Shown piece by piece: positions 1 to 7,764 of a DNA stretch of 44,987 bases (the first letter of the stretch is position 1; each line of letters starts with the position of its first letter). Source of the stretch: Acidimicrobiales bacterium (GTDB lineage: Bacteria > Actinomycetota > Acidimicrobiia > Acidimicrobiales > RAAP-2). The position numbers were made by a program, and so were the translations under genes. The stretch spans positions 1 to 44,987 of the forward strand of contig JADGOH010000079.1 of the NCBI GenBank assembly GCA_017883025.1, read 5' to 3'. The notes below the pieces were generated by a model that saw only the letters and a program-made list of their open reading frames with translations, was not told where the DNA came from and did not search any database.

Positions 1-537
1 GCCGTCGACGCGCTGGTGCAGGTTGCCGCCTTCGAGAACGCCTGGGGCGGCCTCTACGACATGAAGTTCGAGGACTGGCGGGCTGCCTTCGAGACGAACG
101 TGCTCGGCGCCATCAACGTGATCCGGCCCGCCGCCGCGGCCATGAAGGAGGGCGGGGGCGGCGCCGTCGTCCTCATCGGCTCACAGTCGATGTTCGCGCC
201 CCAGATGCCCCAGGGCGGCTACGCCGCCTCCAAGAGCGCGCTGCTGTCGGCCATGTACTACCTGTGCGACGAGCTGGGACCCGACAACATCCGCTGCAAC
301 ATGGTCATTCCCTCGTGGATGTGGGGGCCGCCGGTGGAGATGCTCATGAACTGGCGGGCGAAGAACGAGGACAAGACGGTCGAGCAGGCCCTGGACGACG
401 TCGTCGGCACGTTCCCGCTGCGCCGGATGACCGAGGACGGCGAGGTCGCCGACGTGGTCGCCTTCTTCGCGTCCGACCGAGCCAAAGCCGTCACCGGCCA
501 GTACCTGCTGGTGAACTCCGGGGAGATGTTCCGGTGA
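1..537 (+). CDS. SDR-family oxidoreductase, 5' end cut by window edge
   Basis: The frame is open to base 1, so the true start and the Rossmann TGxxxGxG motif lie outside the window; about 80 residues are missing compared with a usual ~260-residue classical SDR. The visible part has the substrate-loop serine (LIGSQS) and the active-site YxxxK (GGYAASKSA), followed by the usual C-terminal end (ADVVAFFASDRAKAVTGQYLLV). It is likely an NAD(P)-dependent alcohol or ketone dehydrogenase. The next gene starts with a GTG that overlaps this stop codon (GTGA), so the two are translationally coupled and probably act in one pathway. The substrate cannot be read from the sequence. Confidence 0.9.
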   Translation, partial: AVDALVQVAAFENAWGGLYDMKFEDWRAAFETNVLGAINVIRPAAAAMKEGGGGAVVLIGSQSMFAPQMPQGGYAASKSALLSAMYYLCDELGPDNIRCNMVIPSWMWGPPVEMLMNWRAKNEDKTVEQALDDVVGTFPLRRMTEDGEVADVVAFFASDRAKAVTGQYLLVNSGEMFR

Positions 538-1610
538 GGGCCCCCAAGCGCGTCGTCGTGTGGGGTACCGGGTTCGTCGGCAAGATGGTCATCCCGGAGA
601 TCCTCCGCCACCCGAATTTCGAACTCGTCGGCGTGGGCGTCTCGAACCCGGACAAGGTCGGGGCCGACGTCGGCACGATCTGCGGGATCGACCCGGTCGG
701 CACGACCGCCACCGACGACATCGACGCCCTCATCGGCCTCGCCCCCGACGCCCTGGTCCACTACGGGCCGACGGCGGCCAAGGCCGACGACAACATCCGC
801 CAGATGGGCGCCTTCCTGCGGGCCGGCATCGACGTGTGCTCGACGGCCATGACCCCGTGGGTGTGGCCGCACATGACGCAGAATCCCCCGTCGTGGGTCG
901 ACCCGATCACCGAGGCGTGCGCCGAGGGCGGTGCGTCGTGCTTCACCACCGGCATCGACCCCGGGTTCGCCAACGACCTCTTCCCGATGACCCTCATGGG
1001 CCTGTGCAGCGAGGTCCGCCAGGTGCGGGCCCTCGAGATCCTGGACTACATCAACTACGAAGGCGACTACGAGGTCGAGATGGGCATCGGCATGCCACCG
1101 GACTACACCCCGATGCTCGAGCACACCGAGATCCTCGCCATGTCCTGGGGCGGCACCGTCCCGATGATGGCCCACGCGGTGGGGGTGGAGCTCGAGGCCA
1201 TCACCTCGACGTGGGAGAAGTGGGTGACCCCGGTGGCCGTTACCACGGCGAAGGGCGTCATCGAGCCCGGCAACGTCGCCGCCATCCGGTTCACCATCAA
1301 CGGCATCGTCGGCGGCGAGCCCCGCATCTGCCTGGAGCACATCAACCGGGTCGGCCAGGACGCCGCCCCCGACTGGCCCCGGGGCAACGAGAACGACGTG
1401 TACCGGGTGGTCGTCGAGGGGACCCCGACCATCACCCAGGAGACGGCCTTCCGGTTCACCGACGGCAGCGGGCGCGACGCAGCCGCTGCGGGCTGCCTGG
1501 CCACCGGGCTCCGGGCCCTCAACGCCGTGCCCTACGTGAACGAGCTTCCCGCCGGATGGGTCACCGCACTCGACCTGCCCCTCATCCCCGGCGTCGGCAC
1601 CATCCGCTGA
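534..1610 (+). CDS. DapB-like NAD(P)-dependent dehydrogenase
   Basis: This 358-residue protein begins at a GTG overlapping the preceding stop by 4 nt; longer upstream reading frames run through the SDR gene and are not credible. Residues 11-16 are GTGFVG, a Rossmann GxGxxG placed as in dihydrodipicolinate-reductase-like proteins (family of 2,4-diaminopentanoate dehydrogenase and mycobacterial DapB-like proteins). True DapB is much shorter (~250 residues), so a lysine-biosynthetic role is unlikely. Its place between an SDR and a SnoaL-like protein suggests catabolism of a lipid or ring-containing substrate; that is inference. Confidence 0.85.
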   Translation: MRAPKRVVVWGTGFVGKMVIPEILRHPNFELVGVGVSNPDKVGADVGTICGIDPVGTTATDDIDALIGLAPDALVHYGPTAAKADDNIRQMGAFLRAGIDVCSTAMTPWVWPHMTQNPPSWVDPITEACAEGGASCFTTGIDPGFANDLFPMTLMGLCSEVRQVRALEILDYINYEGDYEVEMGIGMPPDYTPMLEHTEILAMSWGGTVPMMAHAVGVELEAITSTWEKWVTPVAVTTAKGVIEPGNVAAIRFTINGIVGGEPRICLEHINRVGQDAAPDWPRGNENDVYRVVVEGTPTITQETAFRFTDGSGRDAAAAGCLATGLRALNAVPYVNELPAGWVTALDLPLIPGVGTIR

Positions 1611-1680
1611 CGTCGGGCGCCGCCCCCTTCCGCCACACGACGCACCCACCCACCACGAACCCAAGACCCAGGAGCACGCC

Positions 1681-2178
1681 ATGACCCCCGAGGACCTCGT
1701 CGAGATCGAGCTGATCAAGCGCCTCAAGTACCGCTACCTCCGGAGCATCGACCAGAAGCTGTGGGACGAGCTCGAGACGTGCTTCGTGCCAGAGGCCACC
1801 GCCCGCTACGGCGGCGGGCTCTACGAATTCTCGAGCCGGGACGACATCATGGCGTTCTGCCGCGAGTCGATGGGGGCGACCACCTTCCTGAGCAGCCACC
1901 GGTGCCATCACCCCGAGATCGACCTGATCGGCGACGACGAGGCGACGGGCACGTGGGCGCTCGAGGACACGGTGATCCTCACCGACTTCCAGCTGAACAT
2001 CCAGGGCGCGGCCTTCTACGAGGACCGCTACGTCAAGCGGGACGGCGAGTGGAAGATCCTCCACACGGGCTACAAGCGCTCCTTCGAGGAGCTCGTGCCC
2101 CGGGCCTCGATCGAGGGGATCCGCCTGACCGCCGAGTGGTGGGCCACCGACGGCCGCTCCACCCTCGGCTCGACGTAA
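1681..2178 (+). CDS. SnoaL-like / NTF2-fold protein
   Basis: This 165-residue protein has the pattern of SnoaL_4-type proteins: an N-terminal helix with 'IKRLKYRYLRSID', a strand with 'FVPEATARYGGG', and a C-terminal sheet ending 'YVKRDGEWKILHTGYKR'. Members of this fold are small isomerases, hydratases or ring-hydroxylating-dioxygenase beta-like proteins acting on polyketide or steroid-like substrates. A good Shine-Dalgarno sequence (AGGAG near 1670) precedes the ATG. It follows the dehydrogenase after 70 nt on the same strand and probably belongs to the same transcription unit. The specific reaction is unknown. Confidence 0.85.
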   Translation: MTPEDLVEIELIKRLKYRYLRSIDQKLWDELETCFVPEATARYGGGLYEFSSRDDIMAFCRESMGATTFLSSHRCHHPEIDLIGDDEATGTWALEDTVILTDFQLNIQGAAFYEDRYVKRDGEWKILHTGYKRSFEELVPRASIEGIRLTAEWWATDGRSTLGST

Positions 2179-2336
2179 GGTCGGCGGCCGGCGCGGCGCT
2201 GTCCTCGACAGTCACGAACCGGTTGCGCCGTCCGGACGGCTCCCGGCATCCTGCTCGCCGCCACCCGGCACCGGCTACCGTTCGATCCGGTGGCGGCGCT
2301 GGTGGCGTCCACGCAATCCGAACGCAGGTGGCGGCG

Positions 2337-4166
2337 ATGGCACACGACGGAGCAGCGGCGCCGGATCCGACCCCGGTGCGGACGACGCCGGACTGGGCGT
2401 TCGAGGGTGCCTACGCCCTGCTGCTCCTCGTGGCCGTCCTGGTCGTGCTGTCGCCCGTGCTGCGCCGTGCCGGGTGGCCGCTCAATGCGGGCTCGACGGC
2501 TCCGCTCCTCCTGGTGCAGATCTACGCAGCCCACTTCCGCCACCTCGACATGTTCCCGGTCTGGTCGAGCACCGACGCATTCGGCCTCGGCTCGCCGATC
2601 CTGCTCTTCAACCACCGGACCTTCTACTACCTCGCAGGCCTGGTCCTCGTGGGAACAGGCGTCAGCCTCAAGTCGGCGGTCGTCATCACCCTGGCGGCGT
2701 TCCTCGTCGTCGGGGCCTACGGGATGCGACGGGCCATCGGGATCGTCACCGACAGCCGGGTGATCCGGACCGTGGGATCGCTCGGCTTCCTGTTCACGAA
2801 TTACGCATTCACCGACTGGCTCGACCCCCGGGGCGACCTGGCCGAATTCTCGGCGATGATGCTCGTCCCGTGGCTCCTCGTCTGGTGCCTGGACCTCGTC
2901 TCGACCGGACGTGCGTCGTTCCTGCTCGTCCCGGTGGTGGTCCTGCTCGTCAACACCCACAGTGCCGTCGCACTGTTCTCCGTGTTCGCCATCGGCATCG
3001 CACTGGCGGTGCACGTGGGCGGGTCGGGCTGGTCGGGGCTGCGCGCCCTGGCGCCCCGACTCGGCCTGCTCGCAGTGGCCACCACGGTCCTGGTCGCCCC
3101 GCTCCTCGTCGCCGAGTACCGATTCCTGGGACAGTACGACCCACAGACCAAGAGCACGGCATTCGGATACGAGGTCTCCCAGCAGTTCGTCGGGATTGCC
3201 TCCTACCTCTACGACGGCAGCCACCGATGGCTGTTCCCCGACCCGCGCTACTTCGTACAGATCGACTTCGCCATCTGGATTCCCCTCGGGCTTGCGCTGG
3301 TCGTGCTCGTCATCCGCCGGGTCCGACGCGAGCGGCCCGGCCGGGACCTGCGCCATGTCCGCCGACTCCGCGACCCGACCACCGCGTTCCTGGTGGCGAG
3401 CGTCACCTTCTTCCTGGCGCTACAGCTGAGGGAGTCCCTGTTCGTCTACCGACTGGTCACGCCGCTCCAGGTGATCAGTTTCCCGTGGCGGATGCTCTCG
3501 TTCATCACACCGCTCGGCATCCTGCTGGTGGCCGTGGCGGCAGATCGGGCCGTCCACCGCTACCGGGTGCACCGGTCGGTCCAGTGGGTCGTGTCGGCAG
3601 GGTGGCTGGCGTCGCTGGCCCTCCTGTCACCCGTCGTCGCCGGCGTCGGCTACAACTACGGGCTGCTCGGTGCCGGAGCGGGGCAGTTCACCACGATGCA
3701 GGTGTTCGCCGCCCCCGCCCGGATCGACAACAACACCTTCCACGGGTTCTTCACCGGCTCCGGGACGGGCGAGCTCTACGCCCCGTTCCTGCCCAAGGTG
3801 GTGGAGGCCCGTGGGGCCGAGCTGAACAGCGACAGCACGCTGTACCGGACGATCAACGCGCACCCACCTGGCGGCCAGTCGCTCAGTCACGTGCCGTGCA
3901 CGGTCAGCGGACCCCCCAGGGCGCCGTTCGAGACGTTGGCGCTCGAGTACACGGTCACGTGTGCGGGAGCGACGCGCCTCGCGCTTCCGGTCAGCATCAA
4001 CCCGTCGTCCACCGTGTACGTCAGGGGATCGGACGCCAGGCTCCGGAGGATCCCCTACTTCGCGGTGCCGGGTGACCCCCGGATGGTGATCGACGTCCGG
4101 GGGCCGGGCACCGAGTCGGTGGTCGTCCACCTCCCGACGCTGTGGGGCGTCCTGTCCGGGTCCTGA
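2337..4166 (+). CDS. Large polytopic membrane protein, PTPS-related / GT-C-like
   Basis: This 609-residue protein has about ten hydrophobic segments starting with 'YALLLLVAVLVVLSPVL' and a soluble C-terminal third. The segment 'LDMFPVWSSTDAFGLGSPILLF' resembles the periplasmic loop of PTPS-related membrane proteins (named after 6-pyruvoyl-tetrahydropterin synthase), which have GT-C glycosyltransferase-like architecture and use lipid-linked sugars. The ATG at 2337 is preceded by GCAGG. A TANNNT box (TACCGT, 2276-2281) would give a leader of about 50 nt. It stands alone, with no polysaccharide genes next to it, so the donor and acceptor are unknown. The open frame extends upstream to 1761 through the previous gene, but that part is not coding-like. 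Confidence 0.75.
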   Translation: MAHDGAAAPDPTPVRTTPDWAFEGAYALLLLVAVLVVLSPVLRRAGWPLNAGSTAPLLLVQIYAAHFRHLDMFPVWSSTDAFGLGSPILLFNHRTFYYLAGLVLVGTGVSLKSAVVITLAAFLVVGAYGMRRAIGIVTDSRVIRTVGSLGFLFTNYAFTDWLDPRGDLAEFSAMMLVPWLLVWCLDLVSTGRASFLLVPVVVLLVNTHSAVALFSVFAIGIALAVHVGGSGWSGLRALAPRLGLLAVATTVLVAPLLVAEYRFLGQYDPQTKSTAFGYEVSQQFVGIASYLYDGSHRWLFPDPRYFVQIDFAIWIPLGLALVVLVIRRVRRERPGRDLRHVRRLRDPTTAFLVASVTFFLALQLRESLFVYRLVTPLQVISFPWRMLSFITPLGILLVAVAADRAVHRYRVHRSVQWVVSAGWLASLALLSPVVAGVGYNYGLLGAGAGQFTTMQVFAAPARIDNNTFHGFFTGSGTGELYAPFLPKVVEARGAELNSDSTLYRTINAHPPGGQSLSHVPCTVSGPPRAPFETLALEYTVTCAGATRLALPVSINPSSTVYVRGSDARLRRIPYFAVPGDPRMVIDVRGPGTESVVVHLPTLWGVLSGS

Positions 4167-4172
4167 GGACCC
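4158..4172. repeat. Perfect palindrome with a stop codon as its loop
   Basis: GGGTCC-TGA-GGACCC has 6-bp arms. The 3-nt centre is the TGA stop of the membrane protein gene. It sits between two convergent genes whose stops are only 17 nt apart, so it may act as a short bidirectional terminator stem; there is no T-run. Confidence 0.5.
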
Positions 4173-4183
4173 ACAGCCACGGG

Positions 4184-4939
4184 TTACGACAGTGTGGCCC
4201 CGTCCATGCGGAGGTCGGCCCCGTTCATGTGGGTCGCCTCGTCGGAGGCGATGAAGGCGATGGCGGCGGCGATCCCCTCGGGAGTCCCGAACGGGCCGAG
4301 CGGGGTCACCCGGCGCAGCAGTTTCGGGTTGGCGCCCTCGGGCAGCGAGAACGACAGGGTGATGGGCGTGTCGATCGCCCCCGGACTGACACTGTTGCAC
4401 CGCAGCCCCTGCTCCGCGTACTCGACCGCGAGCTCCCGGGTCATGGCCAGCACGCCGCCCTTGGTCGCCGAGTAGGCGACGGCCCACGGCTGGCCGGCGT
4501 GTGAGGCGGTGGACGCCAGGTTGACGATGTTTCCCTTGCTGGCGAGCAGGTGCGGGATCGACTCACGGCACATCAGGAACGTGCCGGTGAGGTTGACGGC
4601 GAGCAGCCGGTTCCACTCCTCGAGGGTGACCTCGTGGGCGTGGCTGAACGACAGGACGCCGGCCACGTTGGCCAGGACGTCGAGCGTGCCGAGTGTCGCC
4701 AGGGCACCCGACATGATGGCGCGGACGCCCTCCTCGGTCGACACGTCGCCGACCAGGGCGGTCACCGAGCCGGTGAGACCGTCGGCCTCGGCCGCCACGA
4801 AGGCAAGGGCCTCGGCGTTGACGTCGACGGCCACGACCGCCGCCCCTTCCTCGGCCAGTCGCAGCGCGGTGCAGCGTCCGATACCCGACGCCCCACCGGT
4901 CACGAGTGCCGAGCGTCCCTTGAATCGATCCATCGTCAT
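4184..4939 (-). CDS. Classical SDR-family oxidoreductase
   Basis: This 251-residue protein has the full classical SDR set: TGGASGIG cofactor motif near residue 13, 'NVAG' in place of NNAG, the catalytic serine in 'NIVNLASTASH', and the YSATKGG YxxxK site. It is likely NAD(P)-dependent with an unknown alcohol substrate. I place the start at 4939 (MTMDRF) because a TACAGT box lies exactly 6 nt upstream (4946-4951), the leaderless arrangement seen repeatedly in this window; the frame is open further upstream but reads as low-complexity Arg/Ala. The gene is convergent with the membrane protein gene. Confidence 0.9.
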   Translation of the reverse strand: MTMDRFKGRSALVTGGASGIGRCTALRLAEEGAAVVAVDVNAEALAFVAAEADGLTGSVTALVGDVSTEEGVRAIMSGALATLGTLDVLANVAGVLSFSHAHEVTLEEWNRLLAVNLTGTFLMCRESIPHLLASKGNIVNLASTASHAGQPWAVAYSATKGGVLAMTRELAVEYAEQGLRCNSVSPGAIDTPITLSFSLPEGANPKLLRRVTPLGPFGTPEGIAAAIAFIASDEATHMNGADLRMDGATLS

Positions 4940-4945
4940 GGCGGC

Positions 4946-4951
4946 ACTGTA
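4946..4951 (-). promoter_or_regulatory. Candidate leaderless -10 box (TACAGT)
   Basis: TANNNT hexamer on the minus strand, 6 nt before the ATG at 4939. This spacing puts the transcription start at or next to the start codon. No clear -35 is visible. Confidence 0.5.
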
Positions 4952-5079
4952 GGACGGATCCCGGGGTCGGCACAGCGCCTGGGCCGCAGCTCGGGGCCGG
5001 CACAGCGGTGGCACGCGAGCCGCGCGGCGACCGTGGTCGTGGCGCGATGCTGCCCGCCGACCCGACCGCATCGAGGAGG

Positions 5080-5625
5080 CCGCCGTTCCCGCCGCACTCG
5101 TCGACGGCGTCGACCTGTCCTACGAGCTGACCGGTTCCGGTCCCCGCGTCCTGCACTCCAACGGGTCGGGGGCCACACTCGAGGGCTCGCATCCGCAGGT
5201 GTCGCTCATCGGACGCGGTGTCGAACCCCTCGCCTTCGACCAGCGGGGGCTCGGGGCGAGCGGCCGCGCCCCCGGGACCCAACGGGATGGCCCGATTGGC
5301 GGCCGACGCCGCGGCACTGCTGGACGCAGTCGGGTGGGACACCGCGGCGGTCGTCGGCGTGAGCTCCGGGGGCATGGTGGCCCGTGAACTGGCCGTCAAC
5401 GTCCCGCACCGAGTGGAACGGTTGGCCCTCCCGTGCACGTCGGCCGGGGCCAGGTCCTCGAGCTCGTGCGGCGAGGAGGACGCTCCGCCGGCGAACTCCG
5501 AGACCATGGCGTCACGGGTCCCGGGAGCGGACCTCCACGTCTACGAGGGCGGCCACGCATCCTTCGTCCAGGGCCGCTCGGCGCCCCCCGACCTCGGCGC
5601 CTTGCTCGCGCCCCGTCGGTCGTGA
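5080..5625 (+). pseudogene. Decayed alpha/beta-hydrolase (frameshift plus internal deletion)
   Basis: The first part reads in one frame: 'LVDGVDLSYELTGSGP', then 'VEPLAFDQRGLGASGRA' near 5220-5265. The rest continues in the +1 frame from about 5270: 'LAADAAALLDAVGWD', the nucleophile elbow GVSSGG, and 'ARELAVNVPHRVERLAL'. After 'CTSAGA' (~5455) it jumps directly to 'PPANSETMASRVPGADLHV' and 'YEGGHASFVQ', the region around the catalytic histidine. Roughly 100 residues, including the lid and the strand leading to the catalytic acid, are missing compared with a usual ~260-280-residue hydrolase. One frameshift and one internal deletion make it a pseudogene. No convincing start codon is visible. 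Confidence 0.8.
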
Positions 5626-5693
5626 GCAAGCAGCGGCGCCCGGTCCCCCGCACCTGCCGCACGTCGTCATGCGGGGACCCGGGGTACTGCCGG

Positions 5694-5699
5694 TAAGGT
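5694..5699 (+). promoter_or_regulatory. Candidate leaderless -10 box (TAAGGT) of heliorhodopsin gene
   Basis: TAAGGT lies 7 nt before the ATG at 5707. The same bases could be read as a weak AAGG ribosome-binding site with 8-nt spacing, so the sequence alone does not separate leaderless from leadered initiation. Confidence 0.45.
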
Positions 5700-5706
5700 G
5701 CCGCCC

Positions 5707-6501
5707 ATGCAGGTGCCGACGTCCACCGGGGCCACGACCGCCCTTCCGGGACCGGTCGCCCGCCTGCGGAGCTACAACCTGGTGGCCGCCGCGGCCCACC
5801 TGGTCCAATGCGTCCTCATCCTGGTCCTGGCCAACGACTTCGCCCTCCCCGTCACGGCCAGTTACATGACCGGCCCACCCGGAGGCCACGAGCCACGCGA
5901 CGTCGTCACCCTGTTCGACCTCCGCACCGCCTGGATCGTCGCCGCGTTCTTCTTCTGCTCGGCGATCGCCCACCTCGCCGTGGCCGGACCCGGGTGGACG
6001 CGCTACACGACCGACCTCGCCCGCTCCCGGAACCCCTACCGGTGGATCGAGTACTCGGTCAGCTCGTCGCTGATGATCGTGGTGATCGCCCAGCTGGCCG
6101 GCATCGCCGACGTGGCCGCGCTGATCGCCCTGGTCGGGGTCAACGCGTCGATGATCGCCTTCGGCTGGCTCCAGGAGCGCTATGAGACGCCGGGTGGCGG
6201 CTGGTGGCCCTTCGTCCTCGGATGCGGTGCCGGAATCACCCCGTGGATCGCCATCGGCGTGTACCTCCTCGGCCCGGGCAGCAGTGCCCACCCGCCGGGT
6301 TTCGTCTACGCCATCTTCTTCTCCCTCTTCGTCTTCTTCAACACCTTTGCCGTCAACCAGTACCTCCAGTACGCGCAGGTCGGCCCGTGGCGCGACTACC
6401 TGGTGGGCGAGCGGGCATACATCACGCTCAGCCTCGTGGCCAAGTCACTGCTCGCATGGCAGATCTTCGCCTCGACGCTGGCATCGCAGCCGGCGAACTG
6501 A
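5707..6501 (+). CDS. Heliorhodopsin (retinal-binding 7-TM photoreceptor)
   Basis: This 264-residue, seven-helix protein carries the heliorhodopsin signatures throughout. 'LANDFALPVT' (residues 41-50) and 'GPPGG' follow helix A. 'YRWIEYSVSSS' (111-121) holds the Schiff-base counterion, Glu115, in place of the Asp of type-1 pumps. Next come 'GVNASMIAFGWLQE' and 'PGFVYAIFFSLFVFFN', and 'LSLVAKSLLAWQIF' (241-254) contains the retinal lysine, Lys246. His31 and His89 match the two cavity histidines known in heliorhodopsin 48C12. Heliorhodopsins sit inverted in the membrane and have long photocycles; most are thought to be sensors or enzyme regulators, with function still debated. A GTG at 5698 is possible, but ATG 5707 has the better upstream context. 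No retinal synthesis genes (crtY, blh) are in the window. Confidence 0.96.
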   Translation: MQVPTSTGATTALPGPVARLRSYNLVAAAAHLVQCVLILVLANDFALPVTASYMTGPPGGHEPRDVVTLFDLRTAWIVAAFFFCSAIAHLAVAGPGWTRYTTDLARSRNPYRWIEYSVSSSLMIVVIAQLAGIADVAALIALVGVNASMIAFGWLQERYETPGGGWWPFVLGCGAGITPWIAIGVYLLGPGSSAHPPGFVYAIFFSLFVFFNTFAVNQYLQYAQVGPWRDYLVGERAYITLSLVAKSLLAWQIFASTLASQPAN

Positions 6502-6506
6502 CCCCG

Positions 6507-7667
6507 GTGCCGACGGAACCACCCGCAGGCGACGCCGGCATCCCCGTGTCGGGCCACTGCGCCGAGCAGTTCGCCCCCGTGCGCCAGGAGTTCGTCCGGA
6601 ACTTCGTCGAACGGGGCGAGGTCGGGGCCGGCGTCACCGTGCTGGTCGGGGGCGAGGTCGTCGTCGACCTGGCCGGTGGGTGGGCCGACGCGGAGCACAC
6701 CATTGCGTGGCGCGGCGACACGCTGGTGGACGTCTACTCGGTCGGCAAGGCGGTCGTGGCGCTGCTCGTCCTGCAGCTCGTCGACGACGGCGTACTCGGT
6801 CTCGACGACCCCGTGGCCTCCGTGTGGCCCGAGTTCGCCGCCGAGGGCAAGGGCGCGGCCACCGTCCGCCACGCGCTGTGCCACCGGGCCGGTGTGCCGG
6901 CCATCCGGCGGCCGTTGACCAACGACGACCTGTGGGACTTCGCCACCATGACCGACGCGCTGGCCGCCACCGAGCCCTGGTGGGAGCCCGGGACCCGGCA
7001 CGCCTACCACACCAACACCTACGGCCACCTGGTCGGCGGGCTCGTCCACCGGGCGACGGGCGAGCTGCCGGGGACGCGGCTGCGCCCGTTGGCTGAGCTC
7101 GTCGGGGCCGACATCCACTTCGGAGTGCCCGACGCCGAGCAGGGGCGCTGCGCCGAGGTCCTGTGGGCGCTCGGCGGATCCCCGCCCGTGGTCGACACCC
7201 GCGCCCTCACCGGCGACGCACTGATGGTCCAGCTCAGCTACTTCAACCCGCCCGGATACTCGTCGTGGGGCGTGGTCAACACCCGGGAGTGGCGGAGCAC
7301 CCAGATCCCCTCCACCAACGGCCACGCCACCGCCAACGGCGTCGCCCGCGTCTACCAGGGCCTGCTCGAACCCGGGCTCCTGGTGTCGCCGGACCTCCTG
7401 GCCGTGGCGACATCGCCCCAGTCGGTCGGCTTCTGCCCGGTCCTCGGCGAGGAGGTCACGTTCGGACTGGGGTTCAAGCCCACCTCGGCCCGGCGGCCCT
7501 TCGGCCCGAACCCGTCGAGTTTCGGCCATTTCGGCACCGGCGGTGCAGTGGGATTTGCCGACCCCACCGCCGGCGTCGCCTTCGGGTACGCCATGAACCA
7601 CGTGATCCCCCGGTGGCAGAGCAGCCGGAACCGGGCGCTCATCGAGGCCCTCTACCGCTGCCTCTAG
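6507..7667 (+). CDS. Serine beta-lactamase-fold hydrolase (class C / EstB-like)
   Basis: This 386-residue protein (GTG start at 6507; GTG 6546 is an alternative) begins 5 nt after the heliorhodopsin stop. It has SVGK as SxxK (Ser78, Lys81), Tyr167 in 'YHTNTYG' at the YxN position, and 'HFGTGGAVGF' (His341) in place of KTG. This set is typical of actinobacterial class C-like esterases and peptidases rather than true antibiotic-resistance enzymes. No signal peptide is visible, so it is probably cytoplasmic. The likely activity is ester or amide hydrolysis through an acyl-serine. The tight spacing implies co-transcription with the photoreceptor gene. Confidence 0.88.
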   Translation: MPTEPPAGDAGIPVSGHCAEQFAPVRQEFVRNFVERGEVGAGVTVLVGGEVVVDLAGGWADAEHTIAWRGDTLVDVYSVGKAVVALLVLQLVDDGVLGLDDPVASVWPEFAAEGKGAATVRHALCHRAGVPAIRRPLTNDDLWDFATMTDALAATEPWWEPGTRHAYHTNTYGHLVGGLVHRATGELPGTRLRPLAELVGADIHFGVPDAEQGRCAEVLWALGGSPPVVDTRALTGDALMVQLSYFNPPGYSSWGVVNTREWRSTQIPSTNGHATANGVARVYQGLLEPGLLVSPDLLAVATSPQSVGFCPVLGEEVTFGLGFKPTSARRPFGPNPSSFGHFGTGGAVGFADPTAGVAFGYAMNHVIPRWQSSRNRALIEALYRCL

Positions 7668-7764
7668 GTCCCGACCGCCGCCTCCCGCTCCCGCCCGGGT
7701 CCGGCGGTGGTGTGGGCGGTGACGCACCCGTCTGACAGTCTGTGCGCGTGAGCGGCGCACGGGC

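Noticed and set aside
258-1727. Long minus-strand open frame opposite the SDR and dehydrogenase genes
   Set aside because: It is a GC-rich shadow frame: Gly/Val/Asp/His-rich translation with no family motif, lying wholly opposite clearly coding genes. The same applies to most other long antisense frames (for example 9527-11467, 20898-22565, 39278-40717).
2070-2336. Upstream extension of the membrane protein frame to 1761
   Set aside because: The extension overlaps the SnoaL-like gene and is Arg/Gly/Asp-rich without membrane or domain features; ATG 2337 fits better.
5707-6501. Type-1 proton-pump rhodopsin
   Set aside because: The counterion is Glu in WIEYS and the helix G motif is SLVAKSLLAWQIF, both specific to heliorhodopsins; the DTD/DTE-type pump motif is absent.
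6507-7667. Antibiotic-resistance beta-lactamase
   Set aside because: No signal peptide and an H-F-G-T-G motif in place of KTG fit the esterase/peptidase-like branch; nothing suggests resistance.
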